Shown piece by piece: positions 50,299-55,809 of a stretch of DNA of 55,809 nucleotides. Both the position numbers and the translations under genes were made by a program. The number at the start of each line of letters is the position of its first letter. Position 1 is the stretch's first letter. The notes under the pieces are model-generated. The model saw only the letters and a list, made by a program, of their open reading frames with translations, had not been told where the DNA came from and did no database searches. The stretch covers positions 1 through 55,809 of the forward strand of contig NZ_LIXM01000026.1 in NCBI RefSeq assembly GCF_002608565.1, given 5' to 3'. This stretch comes from Vibrio sp. PID17_43 (GTDB taxonomy: Bacteria > Pseudomonadota > Gammaproteobacteria > Enterobacterales > Vibrionaceae).

Positions 50299-52881
50299 AT
50301 GTACATGAGCACTGATGAGGTTCGTAACGCGTTCCTCAAGTTCTTTGAAAGCAAAGGACACCAAATCGTAGAAAGTTCATCGTTAGTTCCACATAACGAC
50401 CCAACACTGCTGTTCACAAACGCAGGTATGAACCAATTTAAAGATTGCTTCTTAGGCTTGGAAAAACGCGCCTACACTCGAGCAACTACGGCTCAACGTT
50501 GTGTACGTGCTGGTGGTAAACACAATGACCTGGAAAACGTTGGTTTCACCGCTCGTCACCACACGTTCTTTGAAATGCTAGGCAACTTTAGCTTTGGTGA
50601 CTATTTCAAAGAAGATGCAATCGCATTTGCTTGGGAATTCTTAACAGAAACGCTAAAGCTACCAGCAGACCGCCTGCTTGTTACTGTCTATGAGACAGAT
50701 GACGAAGCATTTGAAATCTGGAACAAGCAAGTGGGTATTCCTGCCGATCGTATTATTCGCATTGGCGACAAAAAAGGTGGTAAGCCATACGAGTCAGATA
50801 ACTTCTGGCAAATGGGTGATACTGGTCCTTGTGGTCCATGTACCGAGATTTTCTACGATCACGGTGAGCACATCTGGGGTGGCCGTCCTGGTACACCTGA
50901 AGAAGATGGTGACCGTTTCATCGAGATCTGGAACAACGTATTCATGCAGTTCAACCGTCATGCAGACGGCACAATGGAACCGCTTCCAAAACCATCGGTA
51001 GATACGGGTATGGGTATCGAGCGCATCTCTGCGATCATGCAAGGTGTTCACTCAAACTACGAAATCGATGTATTCCAAGCGTTGATCAAAGCAGCGGCTG
51101 AAACGATCGGTTACGAAGACCTATCGAACCAATCGCTACGCGTTATCGCTGACCACATCCGTTCATGTTCATTCCTGATCGTGGATGGCGTTATGCCTTC
51201 AAATGAAGGCCGTGGTTATGTTCTACGCCGCATCATTCGTCGTGCCGTTCGTCACGGTAACAAGCTGGGCGCACAAGGTGCATTCTTCCACAAACTGGTT
51301 GGTGTACTAGCAGACATCATGGGTACTGCGGGCGAAGAGCTGAAGCGTCAACAAGCAGTGGTTGAAAAAGTACTGCGTATCGAAGAAGAAAATTTCGGTC
51401 GCACACTTGAGCGCGGTATGGCGATTCTAAACGAAGCATTAGATAACCTAGACGGTAAAGTGCTAGACGGCGAGACAGTATTCAAGCTCTACGATACTTA
51501 TGGATTCCCAGCTGACTTAACCAACGATGTGGCTCGTGAGCGTGAGTTCGCGATCGACGAAGAAGGTTTCGAGAAAGCAATGGAAGAGCAGCGTCAACGT
51601 GCGCGTGAAGCAGGTAACTTCGGTACTGACTACAACGCAGCAATCAAAGTTGATACGCAAACAGAATTCTGCGGCTACACAGGTACGAAAGGCTCTAGTT
51701 CAGTCGCGGCAATGTTCGTTGAAGGCAACGAAGTAGATGCACTGTCTGCTGGCGACAAAGCGATCATCGTACTTGGTGAAACACCATTCTACGCTGAGTC
51801 AGGCGGTCAATGTGGTGACGCTGGTGAAATCCGAACGGAATCTGGTGTATTCCGTGTTGATGATACTCAGAAACTAGGTAACGCAATCGCACACCACGGT
51901 GTCATGGTAGAAGGCGTTCTAGCAAAAGGTGACGAAGTTGCAACCATCGTTGACGCAGAGCGTCGCGCCGCTATCTCTCTAAACCACTCAGCGACGCACT
52001 TGCTACATGCAGCACTTCGCCAATTGCTTGGTGAGCACGTTACGCAGAAGGGCTCGCTAGTGAAAGCTGATGGCCTGCGTTTCGACTTCTCACATCTAGA
52101 AGCAGTAACGGCCGCTGAACTGAAAGAAGTTGAGCGTCTAGTGAACGCACAAATTCGTCGTAACCACGCGATTGAAACCAACGTGATGGACATTGAGTCT
52201 GCGAAGAAGAAAGGCGCAATGGCACTGTTTGGTGAGAAGTACGATGACGAAGTTCGCGTACTATCTATGGGCGATTTCTCTACTGAGCTTTGTGGTGGTA
52301 TCCACGCTTCTAACACCGGTGATATTGGTCTATTCAAGATCACTTCAGAAGGCGGTATCGCGGCTGGCATTCGTCGTATCGAAGCGGTAACGGGTGAAGG
52401 TGCGCTAGACGCAATCGAAGCTCAAGCGGCTAAGTACGAAGAGAAACTGGCTGAATCAGCACAGAAAGCGAAATCTCTAGAGAAAGAAATCCAGAAACTG
52501 AAAGACAAGATGGCTGCTGCAGAAAGTGCAAACATCATGGGTAAGGTTCAGGACATTAATGGTACAAAAGTACTGATTGCTGCGCTAGAAGGCGCGGATA
52601 ACAAGAATCTACGTACTATGGTTGATGACATCAAAAACCAAGTAGGCAGCGGCGTTATCCTTCTTGCTAACGTGAATGATGACAAAATTGGCCTAATTGC
52701 AGGTGTGACGAAAGACCTTATCGGCAAAGTAAAAGCGGGTGACCTCGTTAAGATGGTTGCTGAGCAAGTTGGCGGTAAAGGCGGTGGTCGTCCAGACATG
52801 GCTCAAGCTGGTGGTACAGACGTTGCTGCGCTGCCTGAAGCAATTCAGTCTGTACAACCTTGGCTAGAAGAACGCCTATAA
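50299..52881 (+). CDS. alaS: Alanyl-tRNA synthetase
   Basis: Charges tRNA-Ala. 860 residues (E. coli 876). AGGAAGAG lies before the first ATG (50299); a second ATG two codons on is possible. Class II catalytic domain ([35 protein letters not shown]), tRNA-binding helical part, editing domain with the zinc-binding [11 protein letters not shown] (HxxxH) and CGGIH, a coiled linker (about 715-750) and the C-Ala domain ending in [18 protein letters not shown] strong terminator follows, setting it apart from lysC. Confidence 0.97.
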   Translation: MYMSTDEVRNAFLKFFESKGHQIVESSSLVPHNDPTLLFTNAGMNQFKDCFLGLEKRAYTRATTAQRCVRAGGKHNDLENVGFTARHHTFFEMLGNFSFGDYFKEDAIAFAWEFLTETLKLPADRLLVTVYETDDEAFEIWNKQVGIPADRIIRIGDKKGGKPYESDNFWQMGDTGPCGPCTEIFYDHGEHIWGGRPGTPEEDGDRFIEIWNNVFMQFNRHADGTMEPLPKPSVDTGMGIERISAIMQGVHSNYEIDVFQALIKAAAETIGYEDLSNQSLRVIADHIRSCSFLIVDGVMPSNEGRGYVLRRIIRRAVRHGNKLGAQGAFFHKLVGVLADIMGTAGEELKRQQAVVEKVLRIEEENFGRTLERGMAILNEALDNLDGKVLDGETVFKLYDTYGFPADLTNDVAREREFAIDEEGFEKAMEEQRQRAREAGNFGTDYNAAIKVDTQTEFCGYTGTKGSSSVAAMFVEGNEVDALSAGDKAIIVLGETPFYAESGGQCGDAGEIRTESGVFRVDDTQKLGNAIAHHGVMVEGVLAKGDEVATIVDAERRAAISLNHSATHLLHAALRQLLGEHVTQKGSLVKADGLRFDFSHLEAVTAAELKEVERLVNAQIRRNHAIETNVMDIESAKKKGAMALFGEKYDDEVRVLSMGDFSTELCGGIHASNTGDIGLFKITSEGGIAAGIRRIEAVTGEGALDAIEAQAAKYEEKLAESAQKAKSLEKEIQKLKDKMAAAESANIMGKVQDINGTKVLIAALEGADNKNLRTMVDDIKNQVGSGVILLANVNDDKIGLIAGVTKDLIGKVKAGDLVKMVAEQVGGKGGGRPDMAQAGGTDVAALPEAIQSVQPWLEERL

Positions 52882-52895
52882 TTATTTATAAAATG

Positions 52896-52938
52896 AATTA
52901 CGCTCAATCAATGTTCTTTGATTGGGCGTAATTTTTTT
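52896..52938 (+). terminator. Intrinsic terminator after alaS
   Basis: AATTACGCTCAATCAA and TTGATTGGGCGTAATT pair over 16 bases with one wobble and are followed by a run of T. Confidence 0.93.
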
Positions 52939-53051
52939 ATGGCAACCAAGTGGTTTAATTGACCGTATTTTGACCAAGTTATTTGAGCGACTTGGTTTTG
53001 TTGTAACTACCGCTTATATAATTTTCAACGAATAAAATACAAGTGGTCCTA

Positions 53052-53087
53052 ATGAAACTTTGGTCTTGGGAAGGTGAAGACTGGTGA
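53052..53087 (+). CDS. Possible 11-residue leader peptide overlapping lysC
   Basis: ATG at 53052 opens an 11-codon frame, MKLWSWEGEDW, ending in TGA at 53085-53087. The stop overlaps the lysC GTG start (53084) in the sequence GGTGA, the arrangement of translationally coupled genes. Three of the eleven residues are tryptophan. The only ribosome-binding-like sequence is AAGTGG, 5 bases upstream and weak, and the lysC binding site GGGAAGG lies inside the frame. It may be chance. Confidence 0.3.
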   Translation: MKLWSWEGEDW

Positions 53088-54271
53088 AAAAGCCCCTTAT
53101 CGTGCAAAAGTTTGGTGGAACCTCGGTAGGCTCAATTGAGAGAATATATCAGGTAGCTGAACACATCATTAAGGCGAAAAATGATGGTAATCAAGTTGTC
53201 GTTGTTGTGTCTGCGATGTCAGGCGAGACAAACCGACTAATGGATCTCGCTAAACAAGTTGATAGCGTTCCAACGGCTCGAGAACTTGATGTTTTGCTCT
53301 CTGCTGGTGAGCAAGTGTCGATGGCACTACTGGCAATGACACTTAATAAATTGGGTTATGCCGCGCGCTCACTTACCGGAACACAAGCGAACATTGTGAC
53401 GGATAATCAACACAATGACGCGACGATTAAACACATTGATACTACTACGATTATGGGTTTTTTAGAGCAAGATCAAATCGTTATCGTGGCAGGTTTTCAA
53501 GGTGTGAACGAAAATGGGGATATCACCACATTAGGTCGAGGTGGCTCTGATACGAGTGCAGTGACATTAGCTGGTGCGTTAAACGCAGACGAGTGTCAGA
53601 TTTTTACCGACGTTGATGGCATTTATACTTGTGACCCGCGTGTAGTAAAAAATGCTCGCAAGATCGACGTGATCGATTTTCCTTCAATGGAAGCGATGGC
53701 GAGTCGAGGTGCGAAAGTGTTGCATTTACCTTCTGTGCAATATGCATGGAAGCATAATGTTCCGCTACGCGTGCTTTCAACATTCGATTTGAATGAAGGC
53801 AGCTTGGTTAAAGGAGACTTAGGCAATCAAGCCGTCTCGGGTATTGCTATTCAACGAGATCTTGCCATTATTGAAGTGGATAAAGAACATTTATCGAGTG
53901 CTACAAAGCAATGTCAGATGTTGGGTATCGACATTTGGATTGTGATCGAGGAAACAGAAAGAACAGGTATCATGATAAAACAAGATGCATGTGCCAAGTT
54001 GGAACTGGTGTTCAGCGATAAAATCCGTAATAGTGAAGAAGTAAGTCTATTGACCGCAGTAGGGCTCGAAGCCAGTGGAATGGTGGAGCATGCTGTTAGT
54101 TTGTTGGCAGGAAAGGATATTTCAACCCATTTCTGTTCAACCGATGCTCTCTCAATGATGCTAGTCTTACTCCCTGAGAGTATTGATGTGGCAGCAAACA
54201 TTCTTCATGAAGCTTACGTTACATCCAGCGAAGTATTGAGCATTCAGCAAAAACATGCCTTTTTAGGCTAA
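53084..54271 (+). CDS. lysC: Aspartokinase (lysine-type, monofunctional)
   Basis: Phosphorylates aspartate, the first step toward lysine, threonine, methionine and diaminopimelate. 395 residues from a GTG start with GGGAAGGTGA upstream. Kinase motif VQKFGGTSVGSIERI at the N terminus, TTLGRGGSDTSAV and FTDVDGIYTCDPRVV in the amino-acid kinase fold, and two ACT domains in the last 130 residues, expected to bind the feedback inhibitor. It resembles the short monofunctional aspartokinases of Pseudomonas rather than the E. coli LysC. It sits between alaS and csrA, where E. coli has no gene. Confidence 0.92.
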   Translation: MKKPLIVQKFGGTSVGSIERIYQVAEHIIKAKNDGNQVVVVVSAMSGETNRLMDLAKQVDSVPTARELDVLLSAGEQVSMALLAMTLNKLGYAARSLTGTQANIVTDNQHNDATIKHIDTTTIMGFLEQDQIVIVAGFQGVNENGDITTLGRGGSDTSAVTLAGALNADECQIFTDVDGIYTCDPRVVKNARKIDVIDFPSMEAMASRGAKVLHLPSVQYAWKHNVPLRVLSTFDLNEGSLVKGDLGNQAVSGIAIQRDLAIIEVDKEHLSSATKQCQMLGIDIWIVIEETERTGIMIKQDACAKLELVFSDKIRNSEEVSLLTAVGLEASGMVEHAVSLLAGKDISTHFCSTDALSMMLVLLPESIDVAANILHEAYVTSSEVLSIQQKHAFLG

Positions 54272-54363
54272 TTTTCGGCAACAAGATAGTTTACGAAAAT
54301 ATAACTTTTGTTGGATAATAGCTTTGTAGCAAGAAAATTTAGAGATTACTCAAGGAGCAAAGA

Positions 54364-54561
54364 ATGCTAATTTTGACTCGCCGTGTAGGCGAAACACTTA
54401 TGATTGGTGATGAAGTGACTGTGACTGTACTAGGTGTTAAAGGTAACCAAGTACGTATCGGCGTTAACGCTCCGAAAGAGGTTTCTGTTCACCGTGAAGA
54501 AATCTACATGCGCATTCAAGCTGAAAAAGGCAATGGCAACGTTGCTTCAGGCAACTACTAA
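54364..54561 (+). CDS. csrA: Carbon storage regulator CsrA
   Basis: RNA-binding dimer that blocks or protects mRNAs at GGA motifs; controls carbon flow, motility and, in Vibrio, quorum sensing. 65 residues (E. coli 61), beginning [18 protein letters not shown]; the RNA-contact residues in the first strand and in [12 protein letters not shown] are conserved. CAAGGAGC lies 7-8 bases before the ATG. It stands after lysC with a 92-base gap. BarA at 28 kb is the sensor kinase of the system that counteracts it. Confidence 0.98.
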   Translation: MLILTRRVGETLMIGDEVTVTVLGVKGNQVRIGVNAPKEVSVHREEIYMRIQAEKGNGNVASGNY

Positions 54562-54594
54562 GTCGCTCCTGTTTACAGAACTTAGTTTGAATGG

Positions 54595-54625
54595 AAAAGG
54601 CTAGCCTACGGGCTAGCCTTTTTAG
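54595..54625 (+). terminator. Intrinsic terminator after csrA
   Basis: AAAAGGCTAGCC and GGCTAGCCTTTT form a 12-base stem with a short loop and a T tail. Confidence 0.92.
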
Positions 54626-54699
54626 TTTGTGCCATATATCTAAGTGACTGAACGCGAAATCAACCATCGCGAGCGAACTGGATATAAATGTATTTTTTT

Positions 54700-54720
54700 A
54701 AGAGAGTAGTCTCTTTTTTT
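54700..54720 (+). terminator. Second terminator before the tRNA array
   Basis: AAGAGA, loop GTAG, TCTCTT, then more T: a 6-base stem. It lies 75 bases after the csrA terminator, so a back-up terminator or the end of a very short transcript is possible. Confidence 0.55.
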
Positions 54721-54813
54721 CATCATAATAGAGTGGTAAAGTTCATTTAACGATCGCTTTGATTAAATCCGCACCGCTTAAACGTTTTTTGCGTTTTTTT
54801 TTAAAGAAAGTGT

Positions 54814-54841
54814 TTGACATATTTTCGGTAAAACGTAATAT
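54814..54841 (+). promoter_or_regulatory. Promoter of the tRNA array
   Basis: TTGACA at 54814-54819, a 16-base spacer and TAATAT at 54836-54841 make a near-consensus sigma-70 promoter. The following GTGCCTCCGC is GC-rich, like the discriminator of stable-RNA promoters under stringent control. The first tRNA starts at 54857. Confidence 0.75.
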
Positions 54842-54856
54842 GTGCCTCCGCAAGAC

Positions 54857-54948
54857 GGTGAGGTGGCCGAGAGGCTGAAGGCGCTCCCCTGCTAAGGGAG
54901 TATACGGTTTATCCCGTATCGAGGGTTCGAATCCCTCCTTCACCGCCA
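54857..54948 (+). tRNA. tRNA-Ser (anticodon GCT), copy 1
   Basis: 92 bases with encoded CCA. Acceptor stem GGTGAGG/CCTTCACC, a long variable arm (ACGGTTTATCCCGT) as in class II tRNAs, anticodon loop CTGCTAA giving anticodon GCT (serine AGC/AGU), and GGTTCGAATCC in the T arm. Close to E. coli serV, which is also downstream of csrA. Confidence 0.97.
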
Positions 54949-54979
54949 TTCTTGCAACGTTGAGAAATCAACAAAAAGT

Positions 54980-55056
54980 GCGTCCTTAGCTCAGCTGGAT
55001 AGAGTACCTGGCTACGAACCAGGCGGTCGGAGGTTCGAATCCTCCAGGACGCGCCA
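54980..55056 (+). tRNA. tRNA-Arg (anticodon ACG), copy 1
   Basis: 77 bases with encoded CCA. Acceptor GCGTCCT/AGGACGC, anticodon loop CTACGAA (ACG, read as inosine-CG after editing by TadA), T arm GGTTCGAATCC. Lies 31 bases after the first tRNA-Ser, probably in the same transcript. Confidence 0.97.
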
Positions 55057-55085
55057 TATCTCCTCGGAGATATAACAATGAAAAC

Positions 55086-55177
55086 GGTGAGGTGGCCGAG
55101 AGGCTGAAGGCGCTCCCCTGCTAAGGGAGTATACGGTTTATCCCGTATCGAGGGTTCGAATCCCTCCTTCACCGCCA
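55086..55177 (+). tRNA. tRNA-Ser (anticodon GCT), copy 2
   Basis: Identical over its 92 bases to copy 1. Lies 29 bases after tRNA-Arg copy 1; a terminator follows directly, so the first unit appears to be Ser-Arg-Ser. Confidence 0.97.
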
Positions 55178-55187
55178 TTCATTGACT

Positions 55188-55208
55188 GGCCGATTGGCCT
55201 TTTTTTTG
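55188..55208 (+). terminator. Terminator after the first tRNA unit
   Basis: GGCC-GATT-GGCC followed by eight T. Short but GC-rich stem with a long T run; splits the array into two transcription units. Confidence 0.75.
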
Positions 55209-55225
55209 TTTCGTAAGAAATAAAA

Positions 55226-55241
55226 TGTGACTTGTTTCACA
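55226..55241 (+). promoter_or_regulatory. Perfect CRP core between tRNA units
   Basis: TGTGACTTGTTTCACA matches all 10 core bases of the CRP consensus TGTGA-6-TCACA. It lies 24 bases before tRNA-Arg copy 2. No clear -10 and -35 boxes could be placed around it. Confidence 0.4.
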
Positions 55242-55264
55242 GCTTCTTTAGCAAGAAGAACTGC

Positions 55265-55341
55265 GCGTCCTTAGCTCAGCTGGATAGAGTACCTGGCTAC
55301 GAACCAGGCGGTCGGAGGTTCGAATCCTCCAGGACGCGCCA
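55265..55341 (+). tRNA. tRNA-Arg (anticodon ACG), copy 2
   Basis: Same 77-base sequence as copy 1. First gene of the second unit, after the terminator at 55188-55208 and the CRP-like site. Confidence 0.97.
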
Positions 55342-55397
55342 CTATTTAATAATTCGTTTGATAAACGGGTTATACACAGTAAAATATATATTATTGC

Positions 55398-55474
55398 GCG
55401 TCCTTAGCTCAGCTGGATAGAGTACCTGGCTACGAACCAGGCGGTCGGAGGTTCGAATCCTCCAGGACGCGCCA
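55398..55474 (+). tRNA. tRNA-Arg (anticodon ACG), copy 3
   Basis: Same 77-base sequence. From here on each tRNA-Arg and its spacer repeat with a period of 157 bases. Confidence 0.97.
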
Positions 55475-55554
55475 CTCTTTAGGGTTTGATTTGATACAAA
55501 TCGAAGTCCTGATATTGAACCTTGTTGATCAACAGGCTTAATATCGAAAACTGC

Positions 55555-55631
55555 GCGTCCTTAGCTCAGCTGGATAGAGTACCTGGCTACGAACCAGGCG
55601 GTCGGAGGTTCGAATCCTCCAGGACGCGCCA
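55555..55631 (+). tRNA. tRNA-Arg (anticodon ACG), copy 4
   Basis: Same 77-base sequence; second unit of the 157-base tandem repeat. Confidence 0.97.
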
Positions 55632-55711
55632 CTCTTTAGGATTTGATTTGATACGAATCGAAATCCTGATATTGAACCTCGTTGATCAACAGGCTTGATA
55701 TCGAAAACTGC

Positions 55712-55788
55712 GCGTCCTTAGCTCAGCTGGATAGAGTACCTGGCTACGAACCAGGCGGTCGGAGGTTCGAATCCTCCAGGACGCGCCA
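55712..55788 (+). tRNA. tRNA-Arg (anticodon ACG), copy 5
   Basis: Same 77-base sequence; third unit of the tandem repeat. The spacer after it begins again and runs into the window end, so more copies are likely beyond. Confidence 0.97.
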
Positions 55789-55809
55789 CTCTTTAGGGTT
55801 TGATTTGAT

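Larger units (their letters stand above)
55398..55809 (+). repeat. 157-base tandem repeat of tRNA-Arg plus spacer
   Basis: Units start at 55398, 55555 and 55712, each a 77-base tRNA-Arg and an 80-base spacer; the third is cut by the window edge. The two full spacers differ at only a few positions, so the duplication is recent or kept uniform. Each spacer holds two stem-loops (AGGNTTT with AANTCCT; GATAT with ATATC around GTTGATCAAC or a near copy). Confidence 0.93.

Noticed and set aside
54743..54820. 25-codon minus-strand frame MSNTFFKKKRKKRLSGADLI... beside the tRNA promoter
   Set aside because: It has a coding-like look but no ribosome binding site, it overlaps the tRNA promoter, and its Lys run comes from a poly-T stretch. 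Conservation could change this view.
54743..55178. Minus-strand frames containing GEGGIRTLDTG and EGFEPSIRDKPYTPLAGE
   Set aside because: These are antisense readings of tRNA-Ser copies, a well-known artefact in databases; the tRNAs explain the sequence.
55232..55420. Plus-strand frame with SLAQLDRVPGYEPGGRRFES
   Set aside because: Reads through tRNA-Arg; a common false gene call.

Overview
This window is a stretch of core chromosome from a gammaproteobacterium. Protein sequences, gene order and codon choice point to a Vibrio of the Harveyi group (V. parahaemolyticus, V. alginolyticus or V. harveyi type). That placement rests on recognising the proteins by memory, not on a database search. 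No phage, plasmid, insertion sequence or CRISPR array was seen. The region is nearly all housekeeping genes in the order known from E. coli and Vibrio, so no new multi-gene system is claimed. The points of interest are small: control sites, RNA structures, repeats, one decayed gene and a very short leader reading frame.

Layout. 1-3.9 kb: end of transketolase, then epd-pgk-fbaA (vitamin B6 precursor and glycolysis). 4.3-6.5 kb: the channel mscS, a decayed argP and the periplasmic protein yggE. 6.6-9.9 kb, minus strand: serA, rpiA, 5-formyl-THF cyclo-ligase, 6S RNA and zapA. 10.2-13.2 kb: ygfB and the ubiquinone hydroxylases ubiH and ubiI. 13.3-14.1 kb: a small unknown gene and a candidate small RNA. 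14.1-18.0 kb: a YbaK-type deacylase overlapping ygfZ (minus), sdhE-ygfX (plus) and nadB (minus). 18.5-27.8 kb: the envelope-stress operon rpoE-rseABC, then lepA, lepB-rnc-era, recO-pdxJ-acpS. 27.9-38.7 kb: barA (minus) divergent from rlmD-relA, an ERIC repeat, mazG, pyrG and eno. 39-45 kb: ftsB-ispD-ispF-truD-surE-pcm-nlpD-rpoS. 45.1-49.5 kb: mutS (minus), pncC, and recA with a LexA box. 49.7-54.6 kb: recX, alaS, lysC, csrA. 54.8 kb to the end: a tRNA-Ser/tRNA-Arg array that runs off the window.

How the genes work together. Several regulators of growth phase and stress sit close together: BarA (start of the Gac/Csr cascade) and CsrA (its end point), RelA (ppGpp), RpoS, RpoE with its anti-sigma system, 6S RNA, and RecA with its modulator RecX. 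Two vitamin B6 genes (epd, pdxJ) are present, as are both ends of 3-phosphoglycerate metabolism (pgk, eno, serA). Candidate PurR-type operators lie before fbaA, serA and rpiA. If real, they would tie glycolysis, serine/one-carbon and ribose-5-phosphate supply to purine status.

Gene starts were chosen from ribosome binding sites, signal peptides and family length; where the choice is uncertain this is stated. Promoter and operator calls are by eye and are hypotheses.
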